Made by a program: the position numbers and the translations under genes. A model generated the notes under the pieces. The model ran no database searches. It saw only the letters and a list, made by a program, of their open reading frames with translations, and was not told where the DNA came from. Below are positions 7,842 through 15,030 of a stretch of DNA of 53,553 bases, one piece after another (the stretch's first letter is position 1; every line of letters starts with the position of its first letter). The stretch lies in NCBI GenBank assembly GCA_017428285.1, contig JAFRRE010000018.1, positions 1-53,553 of the forward strand, read 5' to 3'. The stretch comes from Bacteroidales bacterium (GTDB taxonomy: Bacteria; Bacteroidota; Bacteroidia; Bacteroidales; F082).

Positions 7842-8738
7842 ATGAAAAACAAAGGCTTCATCGTTCATTTGGCTGGTGTCGTAGCCATGATCTTCTGGGG
7901 CATGTCGTTTGTATGGTCGACACAGGTCTACCAAAGCCTCAACCCCACGGCAACCATCTTCCTACGTCTTGTAATCGCCACCATCTTCCTGACAACCATC
8001 CTGTTTGTCTTCCGTCTCAACGAGAAAATACAGCGGAAACACCTCAGCCTGTTCGCCATAGCAGCCCTATTTGAGCCTTTCCTCTACTTCATCTTTGAGG
8101 GCTACGGGCTGAAGAACTCCTCTCCCGTCATCGGAGCCGGCATCATCGCCTTGATACCCTTGGTGACACCTATAGCAGCACGCATCTTCCTCAAGGAGCG
8201 GCTCACCCCTATGAACATCGTAGGTTTCATCATCTCCTTTGTCGGCGTCATTGTTATGCTACTTAACAAGAACCTCGAGCTCACAGCCTCACCCAAAGGC
8301 ATCCTTTTCCTCTGCGGGTCGGTAATTGTGGCTGTAGGCTATTCCATCGCTTTGATTCGTCTCACCAAACTCTATAAGCCCCTGACCATCACTTGGATGC
8401 AGAACATCGTTGGAATGATCTACTTCATTCCCATGGTTATCATCATGGAGCGCTACGAGCCTTCAAACTTCGCCAATGTGGGCGCTTACATCGTCCCGTT
8501 GGTCTGTCTGGGCATCTTATGTAGCGCTGGTGCTTATGCCCTGTGGGCTTTCGCTTTCAGCAAGTTAGGTGCCTCAAAGGCTAATGTTTACTCCAACCTT
8601 ATTCCTGTCTTCACAGCCATCTTTAGTTATCTTCTTGCCATCGAAGAGATGACTGCTTTTAAGATTATAGGCATCTTGGTGGTGGTGGTCGGATTGGTGT
8701 TGTCACAAATTAAGCCCAAATCGGCTGCCACGGTGTGA
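7842..8738 (+). CDS. DMT-superfamily (EamA) transporter
   Basis: About ten hydrophobic helices in 298 aa form two EamA repeats. The first contains GMSFVWS and the typical LxPxATIFLRLVIA helix. The second ends in a GAYALWAFAFSKLGASKANVYSNLIPVFTAI block characteristic of the family. It is an inner-membrane drug/metabolite exporter of unknown substrate. The frame opens five codons earlier, but MKNKGFIVHLAG at 7842 is the likely start. It begins an apparent three-gene run with the methyltransferase and a second, distinct EamA protein. Confidence 0.92.
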   Translation: MKNKGFIVHLAGVVAMIFWGMSFVWSTQVYQSLNPTATIFLRLVIATIFLTTILFVFRLNEKIQRKHLSLFAIAALFEPFLYFIFEGYGLKNSSPVIGAGIIALIPLVTPIAARIFLKERLTPMNIVGFIISFVGVIVMLLNKNLELTASPKGILFLCGSVIVAVGYSIALIRLTKLYKPLTITWMQNIVGMIYFIPMVIIMERYEPSNFANVGAYIVPLVCLGILCSAGAYALWAFAFSKLGASKANVYSNLIPVFTAIFSYLLAIEEMTAFKIIGILVVVVGLVLSQIKPKSAATV

Positions 8739-8762
8739 CAGCCCTACAAAACCCAACTGACA

Positions 8763-9533
8763 ATGATTACCAGCAAAACCAACCCCAAGATAAAGAACCT
8801 CGTCAAGCTACAAAAGGCAGCCGAGCGTCGCGAACAAAATCGCATCCTTATAGAGGGTCAGCGTGAGATTGAACGAGCTCAAGCCTGTGGCTTTGAGATT
8901 GAGCAACTTTATGTCTGCGAGTCACTGCTACGAGAACCCGTCAAGGTTAATGCCGCTTTCATCGAGACTGTCACGGAAGAGGTGTTTGACAAGATTGCCT
9001 ACCGTGAAGGTAGTGATGGGTTATTGGCTGTTGCCATACCCAAATACAAGAGCCTCAGCGAGTTCAAACCAAGAAAAGATGCTTTGATCATCGTTTTGGA
9101 AACTGTGGAAAAACCTGGCAACCTTGGTGCCGTGATGCGCACCGCTGATGCTGCCGGCGTGGATGCTGTCATCGTTGCTGACCCTGCCACGGATCTTTTC
9201 AACCCTAATGCCATCCGAGCCAGCATTGGGTGCATTTTCAGCGTGCCCGTCTATGCCTGTTCCACCGATGAATGCATCCAATGGCTGAAGCAGAACGGTA
9301 TAACCATCTACTGTACCTACCTCAAGGCCTCCATTGACTACCTTGATGCAGACTTCCGTAAAGCTTCCGCCCTCGTGATGGGTACCGAGGCAACAGGTAT
9401 CTCTGATGCTTGGGTCGAGGCCGCCGATCAAAACATCATCATTCCCATGAACGGTATCGCCGACTCGCTTAATGTGTCGGTCACCACCGCCATCGTCACC
9501 TTTGAGGCCATCCGCCAAAGGAGAAAACCATGA
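8763..9533 (+). CDS. TrmH/SpoU-family RNA 2'-O-methyltransferase
   Basis: The 256-aa protein has an N-terminal substrate-binding segment (KNLVKLQKAAERREQNRILIEG). A SPOUT domain follows with motif 1 EKPGNLGAVMRTADAAG, motif 2 VMGTEATGISDAW, and motif 3 IPMNGIADSLNVSVTTAI. These form the trefoil knot that binds AdoMet. It methylates a ribose 2'-OH in rRNA or tRNA; the exact site cannot be read from the sequence. Its stop overlaps the following DMT start by four bases. Confidence 0.93.
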   Translation: MITSKTNPKIKNLVKLQKAAERREQNRILIEGQREIERAQACGFEIEQLYVCESLLREPVKVNAAFIETVTEEVFDKIAYREGSDGLLAVAIPKYKSLSEFKPRKDALIIVLETVEKPGNLGAVMRTADAAGVDAVIVADPATDLFNPNAIRASIGCIFSVPVYACSTDECIQWLKQNGITIYCTYLKASIDYLDADFRKASALVMGTEATGISDAWVEAADQNIIIPMNGIADSLNVSVTTAIVTFEAIRQRRKP

Positions 9534-10423
9534 AAAAGGACTACTTGCTGCTACATCTTTCCGTCTTCATCGCGGGCTTCACGGGTGTGTTGGGCCGACT
9601 CATCACCTTGGATTCGGCCATTTTGGTATGGTGGCGCATGGCTGCGGCGGCGGTGTTGATGTTCCTGTATTTACGGTTTACAGAGACACACGGCCGTGCG
9701 TCTCTACAACGGTACAAATTCAGGGACATTTTGCAGATGGGTGGCGTAGGTATGTTATTGTGCCTGCATTGGGTATTCTTTTACGCCTCCATCAAGGCCT
9801 CCAATGTCAGCATCGGCGTGGTGTGTTTTTCTTTGGTAGGGTTTTTCACCGCTTTGTTCGAACCCATCATCAACAAGCATAAATTCTCAGGCCGTGAATT
9901 TCTGTTCAGCCTGCTCACCATCCTTGGCATTTACCTCATCTTCCAATTCGATTCGCGCTATCGGTTGGGTATTGCCTTGGGCGTGATCTCCTCGGCGCTT
10001 TATGCCTTGTTTGCTATCGCCAACCAGCGCGTTGGCAAGCACTATGAAGCCAAAAACATGTTGCTTTGGGAAATGGTTGGTGGCCTCATCGGCTTGACCT
10101 GCCTAATACCTTTGTATAATATGTTCATCCCAGTTGGGCGACTCTATCCCGCCAGGATGGACTATCCTTATCTAGCCTTCATGGTTGTGGTGTGTACCAT
10201 CGGGCTATGCCTGCTGCAAATCATTGTATTACAAAAGATTCCAGCTTTCACCGTCAACTTAACCTATAATTTGGAGCCAGTATATAGCATCATCCTCTCC
10301 ATGTTCATCTTCAGCGAATACAAGGAGTTGAATTTCTCCTTCTGCATCGGTATTGCCCTGATTATCATCTCGGTGGTGTTACAGACTTGGAGCGAGATAA
10401 GGAAGAGGAAAGTCAAAGCTTAA
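9530..10423 (+). CDS. DMT-superfamily (EamA) transporter with a REP-derived internal segment
   Basis: A 297-aa, ten-helix EamA exporter with two repeats (AAAAVLMFLYLRF; AFTVNLTYNLEPVYSIILSMFIFSE). Substrate unknown. Residues about 51-61 (TETHGRASLQR), in the loop between helices 2 and 3, are encoded by a near-perfect copy of the dispersed palindrome found around the RAYT gene (9683-9707). The element is in frame, stop-free and in a loop, so the protein may still work. The start overlaps the upstream methyltransferase stop by four bases. The 3' end overlaps the convergent phosphatase gene by 11 nt. Confidence 0.9.
   Translation: MKKDYLLLHLSVFIAGFTGVLGRLITLDSAILVWWRMAAAAVLMFLYLRFTETHGRASLQRYKFRDILQMGGVGMLLCLHWVFFYASIKASNVSIGVVCFSLVGFFTALFEPIINKHKFSGREFLFSLLTILGIYLIFQFDSRYRLGIALGVISSALYALFAIANQRVGKHYEAKNMLLWEMVGGLIGLTCLIPLYNMFIPVGRLYPARMDYPYLAFMVVVCTIGLCLLQIIVLQKIPAFTVNLTYNLEPVYSIILSMFIFSEYKELNFSFCIGIALIIISVVLQTWSEIRKRKVKA
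9683..9707. repeat. REP family A, copy inside the EamA coding sequence
   Basis: GAGACACACGGCCGTGCGTCTC followed by TACA. It has the GAGACGCA...TGCGTCTCTACA organisation of the other copies with one arm mismatch and lies wholly within a protein-coding gene. Confidence 0.75.
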
Positions 10424-11360
10424 CCTTCACGAAGACCGGATAATGATCCGAGGGATTGTGCCGAATGTAGGTATCGAACGAAATCTGTTGCGGTGCATCG
10501 TTGGCCTTCAGGTTGTCATCGGGGTCATCATCAGGTGTCCAATAGCTGTTGGTGAAAACGCCGTAGGCCTCCACCGTCGTACTAGGCGACACAAACACAT
10601 GGTCGATACGGCTATTGGTGAAATAGTTGGTTTTGAAAGCATTGAATGTGCCGTTTTCCGCAAAGCGGATACGAGCAGTATCATAAGAGTCTTTCAACAA
10701 ACCTGATTTCGTAAAAATCGTGTAAATCTCATCGTTCTGGTCCACATTGAAGTCGCCAGTGATGAACACAGGCGCACCTTGGGCAATCTCACGAACCTTG
10801 GAGACCACCAGTTTGGCCGCTTCGCGTCGTGCCACCACACCCACATGATCCATGTGGAGGTTGAAGAAATAGAACACTTTTGCAGCTTTTCTCCGATTGA
10901 ACAAACCGTGGCGTCGTTCCGTTTCCTTTACAGCAAACTTGCCCCATGTACAAATTCGGATGCAGACCGCATCCCAACCCAAGCCAGGTTTGTCGGGGGT
11001 CTCGCTGAGCCAAAAATCGCCATGGTCGAGAAGCTGAAGTTTGTCCGTTTTGTAGAAGATAGCTTCGTGTTCGCCACCGTGCTGGCCATCGTCGCGACCG
11101 ATGCCGATATAATCATAGCCATCCAAAGCCTTCTGCATATCTTGAAGTTGGACATATAGCACTTCCTGGGTCCCGAAAATCTCAGGATCCATGAAGTTCA
11201 CTTGGTCGCAGATGACTTGACAGCGTTTCTGCCATATTTCACCTTGCACGCTATCGTTCCAATTCTTGTAACGGATATTGTAGGTACCCACGAGCATATC
11301 TTGGGCAAAGAGTTGCATGGATGCCACTATGATAAGGGCAAAAAGAAGGAGTTTTTTCAT
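10413..11360 (-). CDS. secreted endonuclease/exonuclease/phosphatase family protein
   Basis: The 315-aa protein has a signal peptide (MKKLLLFALIIVASMQLFA). EEP-fold motifs follow in order: GTYNIRY (metal-binding Asn), GTQEVLY (Glu), the HMDHVG segment (catalytic His), TGDFNVDQND, RIDHVFVS, and a terminal PSDHYPVFVKVKL (final Asp-His pair). This is the DNase I/sphingomyelinase-type Mg2+-dependent phosphodiesterase fold. In Bacteroidetes such exported proteins are usually annotated as EEP family; whether it acts on nucleic acid, lipid or sugar phosphate is unknown. It is a single gene with a TATTTTTG box about 23 nt upstream. Confidence 0.92.
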   Translation of the reverse strand: MKKLLLFALIIVASMQLFAQDMLVGTYNIRYKNWNDSVQGEIWQKRCQVICDQVNFMDPEIFGTQEVLYVQLQDMQKALDGYDYIGIGRDDGQHGGEHEAIFYKTDKLQLLDHGDFWLSETPDKPGLGWDAVCIRICTWGKFAVKETERRHGLFNRRKAAKVFYFFNLHMDHVGVVARREAAKLVVSKVREIAQGAPVFITGDFNVDQNDEIYTIFTKSGLLKDSYDTARIRFAENGTFNAFKTNYFTNSRIDHVFVSPSTTVEAYGVFTNSYWTPDDDPDDNLKANDAPQQISFDTYIRHNPSDHYPVFVKVKL

Positions 11361-11382
11361 AGAAATACAGATTTAACTGGGA

Positions 11383-11390
11383 CAAAAATA
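11383..11390 (-). promoter_or_regulatory. -7 box for the EEP-family gene
   Basis: TATTTTTG on the minus strand, 22 nt before the ATG at 11360. Confidence 0.45.
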
Positions 11391-11444
11391 GAAAAACAAT
11401 CTATTCAAATTTTCATTTTTTTAAAAACCCTAATAATTTAATTT

Positions 11445-11470
11445 TGTAGAGACGCATTGAATGCGTCTAG
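11445..11470. repeat. REP family A, downstream of RAYT, tail-left copy
   Basis: TGTAGAGACGCATTGAATGC plus GTCT. It forms an inverted pair with the copy at 11498-11524, both TGTAGA tails pointing outwards. Confidence 0.85.
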
Positions 11471-11497
11471 GAATAACATGGGAAACCATAAACCATT

Positions 11498-11524
11498 GAG
11501 ACGCAAGCATTTCGTCTCTACAAC
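11498..11524. repeat. REP family A, downstream of RAYT, tail-right copy (diverged centre)
   Basis: GAGACG-N9-CGTCTC followed by TACAAC. The centre (CAAGCATTT) differs from the usual CATTCAATG core. It pairs with the 11445 copy as a BIME-like unit. Confidence 0.8.
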
Positions 11525-11542
11525 GGGTATAGGAATTCGAGG

Positions 11543-12109
11543 TTATTTCCCGTCATAGAATTCGTCCTCTTTCCATTTGGCGACATTGTTCTCGATATAA
11601 CAGGCAATTGCATTCAATTCGTCAATGTCGCGAACAATATGGTCATGGTAACGGGTTTGCCACCCAAACCAAATGTCATTTTTCAGGGCGTATGAGGTGG
11701 TAGCCGTTTTGATACCTCTAATAATAGAGGCCAAATTTTTCCTTTGAGGAGAAAACGCATTCTCCGATGCGTCGAGGCTATCCATACATTTCTGTTCGCT
11801 CACATAATCCACAGGCGTGTTATAAACATTATCACCGATGACGACCAACAAATGTACATGATTAGGCATAATCGTGAATGTAGGAATCTCAAGGTTCATA
11901 TCAGGCCTCACCTGTGGAGTTGATAGAATCTGCTGGTTCAGATATTCTCCAACCTTCGACAAGGTCACAATGCCATCTTTTATCTCACCAAAGAAATGCT
12001 CACGATTCTTCGTGCAAATTGTGACAAAATAGGTACCACCATTGTATTGGTGCCACCAAGCACGTGCAGATGGAATGCGATAACGACCTCTGTATTTTGT
12101 TTCGTCCAT
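11543..12109 (-). CDS. REP-associated tyrosine transposase (RAYT, Y1/HUH family)
   Basis: A 188-aa protein (an ATG three codons earlier, at 12118, is possible) with the Y1 transposase layout: GGTYFVTICTKNREHFFG at the N-terminus, the HUH metal motif MPNHVHLLVV in the middle, and WQTRYHDHIVRD followed by IACYIENNVAKW. The Tyr in the last block is the likely nucleophile. RAYTs are single-copy, domesticated relatives of the IS200/IS605 transposase that nick REP hairpins. Here the gene is bracketed by two inverted REP pairs (11445-11524 and 12185-12304), the classic REPtron arrangement. A TATATTTG box (12135-12142) lies upstream. Confidence 0.92.
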   Translation of the reverse strand: MDETKYRGRYRIPSARAWWHQYNGGTYFVTICTKNREHFFGEIKDGIVTLSKVGEYLNQQILSTPQVRPDMNLEIPTFTIMPNHVHLLVVIGDNVYNTPVDYVSEQKCMDSLDASENAFSPQRKNLASIIRGIKTATTSYALKNDIWFGWQTRYHDHIVRDIDELNAIACYIENNVAKWKEDEFYDGK

Positions 12110-12134
12110 GAAATACATAATTGGTTTTACCCGA

Positions 12135-12142
12135 CAAATATA
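12135..12142 (-). promoter_or_regulatory. -7 box for the RAYT gene
   Basis: TATATTTG on the minus strand, 25 nt before the ATG at 12109 and 16 nt before the alternative ATG at 12118. Confidence 0.45.
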
Positions 12143-12184
12143 GGCATTATTTCAATTCATGATGTCATAATGAAACGGTTAATC

Positions 12185-12210
12185 TGTAGAGACGCATTGC
12201 ATGCGTCTCA
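12185..12210. repeat. REP family A, upstream of RAYT, tail-left copy
   Basis: TGTAGAGACGCATTGCATGC plus GTCTCA: perfect GAGACGCAT/ATGCGTCTC arms around TGC. Inverted relative to the 12278 copy. Confidence 0.88.
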
Positions 12211-12277
12211 AATAACGGCGTTTTTCAAAAATTAAACGAATTAATTGCATTTCAAATATCAACAATCATTGCCATGT

Positions 12278-12304
12278 GAAGACGCATTCAATGCGTCTCT
12301 ACAG
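12278..12304. repeat. REP family A, upstream of RAYT and overlapping the GNAT stop codon
   Basis: GAAGACGCATTCAATGCGTC then TCTACA. Its right-hand CTACA tail contains the TAG stop (12299-12301 on the minus strand) of the acetyltransferase gene. Confidence 0.88.
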
Positions 12305-12874
12305 CAGAGAAAAAACCAATTTATTATACCAACTCCCAAACACAAACATCTCCTCACTGAATGCAAAGCCCTCGCTTTCATAATATTGTTGCAAACGCGG
12401 TTTGTCTTTGTCGACAAGCAAAGTAATCTTTTGAAAACCATTGTTGAAGGCAAAATCCACGCGGTCGCGCATCAATAATTTACCAATGCCCATACCTCTG
12501 TTGACAGATAAGACAGCCATGCTATCCAAATAGAATTCACTAGGACCGGTTTCCATTGCGTTATGACTCAAGTCCATGCCAGAAGTTTGCTGCACAAGGC
12601 CAAAGGTCTTAGCGCGCAAAATAGCATAGCGTGCGCCGTCGTAGGCCACCAAAGCCCCCACAGGCTTACCATCAACCTCAGCAATGCGCGTGTTGAGATA
12701 GCTATATAAGGTGTCATCCATGCGGCAAATCTTAATCAAATGCTCAAAAATCGCACGCTGCTCATCTGGAAGGGCAGCATCCATGTCAAGCATATCGATG
12801 CCTGCCAACACCACGCGGGCGATGAAAGGCGCATCATCCACTGTGGCATCACGAAGAATAATTCTTTTTTCCAT
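12299..12874 (-). CDS. GNAT family N-acetyltransferase
   Basis: A 191-aa protein. The start at 12874 (MEKRIILRDATVDD) is favoured over the upstream in-frame ATG at 12892, which lies in the REP. The GNAT fold is visible as beta4 EFYLDSMAVLSVNRGMGIGKLLM (acetyl-CoA pyrophosphate loop RGMGIG), then alpha4 and LLVDKDKPRLQQYYESEGF. It transfers an acetyl group from acetyl-CoA to an unidentified amine. REP elements abut both ends: 12884-12908 before the start and 12278-12304 overlapping the stop. It lies downstream of the MFS gene on the same strand. Confidence 0.88.
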   Translation of the reverse strand: MEKRIILRDATVDDAPFIARVVLAGIDMLDMDAALPDEQRAIFEHLIKICRMDDTLYSYLNTRIAEVDGKPVGALVAYDGARYAILRAKTFGLVQQTSGMDLSHNAMETGPSEFYLDSMAVLSVNRGMGIGKLLMRDRVDFAFNNGFQKITLLVDKDKPRLQQYYESEGFAFSEEMFVFGSWYNKLVFSLL

Positions 12875-12883
12875 AATTACATG

Positions 12884-12908
12884 GAGACGCATTCAATGCG
12901 TCTCTACA
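12884..12908. repeat. REP family A between the MFS and GNAT genes
   Basis: GAGACGCATTCAATGCGTCT then CTACA. It fills most of the 38-nt space between the MFS stop (12913) and the GNAT start (12874). In the mRNA it would form an intercistronic hairpin just before the GNAT start codon. Confidence 0.88.
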
Positions 12909-12912
12909 AGGG

Positions 12913-14106
12913 TTAACGCAATTTATTTCTTTGATAATGAGGTGTTACAACGATGACAAAAAAGACGAGTGAGATTAGCACCGAGGCCGAGGCCACCAGA
13001 TAGGCTGCCGAAAATGAGAAATGCTCCGCCAACATACCGCCCGAGAAGATGCCAATACCGAGACCCAAATCCCATGTGGTCAAATAAGTTGATGTGGCCG
13101 TGCCGCGCTGGGCATTGGTACCGAGATTGATGAACAAAGCATTAAACGAAGGGAAAGCCGCACCGAAACCCAAGCCACAGCACAAGGCAATCAACAGAAA
13201 AACCACAGCAGTATAATCCGTGCCCAAGGCGTTGCAGTGATGGCACATTCCGAGACCGAACATGGCCAGCACAACGATGCCCAGACCCAAAGCGATGGTC
13301 TGCGTCACCTTGCCCTTATCGACCATCTTGCCTGCAAAAAGCCGTGAAGCGATGAGTCCGACGGCATAAACCGTGAAGAACAAGCCACTACTGATGGTCA
13401 GGCCCATCTCCTTAGCATAAAGGGCAATATAATTGGAAATTTGGCCATACGCGAAGGCTAACAGAGTGAACGAAACACCCGCCAATAAGCCTTTTATTAA
13501 AATAAAACGGTCAAGGGAAATTGGAGGACGCTTGACGGGCGGTCTGACTTTGGTTTGAATCCTTGAGGCGAACAAGGCTGCTAACAGGCTACAACCCATA
13601 CAACCCATAAAGATAGCATTGAAACTAAAATGCTCATACACAAACAAACCTGTCATTGGGCCGACGGCCATGGCGATGTTGTTGGCCACGCCATAATAGC
13701 CGATGCCCTCTCCCCTATGCTCCGACGGCACCACATCGATGACCAAGGTGTTGCCGCCCACCGAGGTAAGGCCAAACGCCAAGCCGTGAACAATGCGGAT
13801 TATTATTAATATGGTGATGGTAGCGGCAAAAAGATAACCCACAAACACGGCCGTGAATATGGACAATGCCAACAAATACAAGGGTTTGCGTTTAAAGGTG
13901 TCCATCATATAGCCAGAAAAAGGCCGCACCACAAGTGTGGCAAGCGTGTAGCACGAAATCACCGTGCCGATGACCGCATTGCCTGCCTGGTATTTCTCCA
14001 TGATGAAGAAAGGCAATACGGGCAGCAGCAGATAGAACGAAAAGAAAAACAAGAAATTAGCTGCGCAAAGGCAGAGGTAATTCTTATTGAACAGTTTTTC
14101 TTCCAT
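12913..14106 (-). CDS. MFS transporter
   Basis: A 397-aa protein with twelve hydrophobic segments. It carries the MFS motif A-like loop after helix 2 (RPFSGYMMDTFKRKPLY) and a corresponding ASRLFAGKMVDKGK loop after helix 8, plus the helix-5 segment GYYGVANNIAMAVGPMTG typical of drug:H+ antiporters. It is an inner-membrane secondary transporter, probably an exporter; the substrate cannot be read. It is possibly co-transcribed with the GNAT gene through a REP hairpin. A TACTTTTG box lies 24 nt upstream. Confidence 0.92.
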   Translation of the reverse strand: MEEKLFNKNYLCLCAANFLFFFSFYLLLPVLPFFIMEKYQAGNAVIGTVISCYTLATLVVRPFSGYMMDTFKRKPLYLLALSIFTAVFVGYLFAATITILIIIRIVHGLAFGLTSVGGNTLVIDVVPSEHRGEGIGYYGVANNIAMAVGPMTGLFVYEHFSFNAIFMGCMGCSLLAALFASRIQTKVRPPVKRPPISLDRFILIKGLLAGVSFTLLAFAYGQISNYIALYAKEMGLTISSGLFFTVYAVGLIASRLFAGKMVDKGKVTQTIALGLGIVVLAMFGLGMCHHCNALGTDYTAVVFLLIALCCGLGFGAAFPSFNALFINLGTNAQRGTATSTYLTTWDLGLGIGIFSGGMLAEHFSFSAAYLVASASVLISLVFFVIVVTPHYQRNKLR

Positions 14107-14129
14107 GATTTCGGTTCGTTATCGGGCGG

Positions 14130-14137
14130 CAAAAGTA
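14130..14137 (-). promoter_or_regulatory. -7 box for the MFS gene
   Basis: TACTTTTG on the minus strand (TAnnTTTG), 23 nt before the ATG at 14106. Confidence 0.45.
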
Positions 14138-14149
14138 CTGAAAAAAGGT

Positions 14150-14217
14150 GCATCCCTACGGGATGCGGTGAAGTTTTTGCTTGGATTTTTTACCAAACGA
14201 GCATCCCTATGGGATGC
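14150..14217. repeat. pair of GCATCCCTAYGGGATGC palindromes
   Basis: GCATCCCTACGGGATGC (14150-14166) and GCATCCCTATGGGATGC (14201-14217) are 17-bp palindromes with 8-bp arms, centres 51 bp apart. The 382-nt spacer between the MFS and hsp20 genes (14107-14488) holds no gene I can support, only repeats. Confidence 0.75.
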
Positions 14218-14233
14218 AAAAACAACCCAATTT

Positions 14234-14289
14234 CGGAAATTTTGTCAGAATTATTTGCACAAAATAACCTAAAATCGGAAATTTTGTCA
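14234..14289. repeat. direct repeat CGGAAATTTTGTCA x2
   Basis: CGGAAATTTTGTCA occurs at about 14234-14247 and 14276-14289, each preceded by an AAT- or AAATCGG-like stretch. Function unknown; it could be a tandem protein-binding site upstream of hsp20. Confidence 0.5.
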
Positions 14290-14393
14290 TTAAAATTAGT
14301 GTTTTTGACCCGTTTTAGGCCTTGGCAAAGAATTTGACTAGATGGAGTTGTCCGAACGAAAGGAAAGGGACGAAGAAAAGAAAGATGGTTATT

Positions 14394-14426
14394 CTGGATT
14401 GCTTCGTTCCTCGCAATGACGCGAAG
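14394..14426. repeat. ATTGC-TTCGTTCCTC-GCAAT dispersed palindrome
   Basis: GGATTGCTTCGTTCCTCGCA then ATGACG. The ATTGC/GCAAT arms enclose TTCGTTCCTC. I recognise this as a very widespread intergenic repeat in bacterial genomes; single copy here. Confidence 0.55.
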
Positions 14427-14433
14427 CGACAAA

Positions 14434-14469
14434 CAATTAAACAATTAAACAATTAAACACTCAACAATA
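14434..14469 (+). repeat. AACAATTAAAC repeat upstream of hsp20
   Basis: Three CAATTAAA units, then CACTCAACAATA, ending 19 nt before the hsp20 ATG. Same family as 1281-1313 and 52089-52126. Confidence 0.6.
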
Positions 14470-14488
14470 AAAATAGGAGATCAAAACC

Positions 14489-14914
14489 ATGTTAGTAACT
14501 AGAAGAAACCAAGACTTTATGCCTACACTGTTCAACGAACTGATGAACTGGAACGACAACACGTATTCAACGCCTCGCATGAACATCATGGAGACGAAAG
14601 ACAACTACAAACTCGAACTCTGCATCCCTGGTCTCACCAAGGAAGATGTCAAATTGAGCATCGACGCTGAAGGCAACCTCGTCGTTGAGATGGTCAAAGA
14701 GAACAAGAGCGAGAAGAAAGAGAACAAGGAAGAGATGCGCTACCTGCGTCACGAGTTCTCGGTCGAACACTTCCGCCAGACAGTGATGCTGCCTGAGGAC
14801 ATCCACAAGGAGCAAATCAGCGCCAAGGTCGAAAACGGTATCCTCGACATCATCATCCCGAAGGTGACCGTCGAAGAGAAGAAGCAGACCATGCAGACCA
14901 TCGAAGTCTGCTAA
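14489..14914 (+). CDS. Hsp20/alpha-crystallin small heat-shock protein
   Basis: The 141-aa protein consists of a short N-terminal arm (LVTRRNQDFMPTLFNELMNW) and an alpha-crystallin domain at about 32-135 (NIMETKDNYKLELCIPGLTKEDVKLSIDAEGNLVV ... VENGILDIIIPK). The C-terminal IxI-type anchor is replaced by a short tail (MQTIEVC). It is a cytosolic ATP-independent holdase that prevents aggregation. The linker is highly charged (KENKSEKKENKEE). The start is the first ATG after a GGAG-like AATAGGAGATC sequence, one of the few clear Shine-Dalgarno sites here. A strong terminator follows. Confidence 0.95.
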   Translation: MLVTRRNQDFMPTLFNELMNWNDNTYSTPRMNIMETKDNYKLELCIPGLTKEDVKLSIDAEGNLVVEMVKENKSEKKENKEEMRYLRHEFSVEHFRQTVMLPEDIHKEQISAKVENGILDIIIPKVTVEEKKQTMQTIEVC

Positions 14915-14936
14915 AGTCTTCGAAAAACAACCCTAC

Positions 14937-14968
14937 AACGGGACGGAGTCATCCGCCCCGTTTTTTTT
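14937..14968 (+). terminator. intrinsic terminator after hsp20
   Basis: AACGGGACGGA pairs with TCCGCCCCGTT (one internal mismatch) around a short loop, followed by eight T. Confidence 0.88.
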
Positions 14969-15004
14969 GTTGCCACAAACGCAATTCCCGACACTTTTAT
15001 TCCT

Positions 15005-15012
15005 TACCTTTG
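15005..15012 (+). promoter_or_regulatory. -7 box for the porin-like gene
   Basis: TACCTTTG (TAnnTTTG), 18 nt before the ATG at 15031. Confidence 0.45.
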
Positions 15013-15030
15013 CCGCAAATTTATTTGCGT

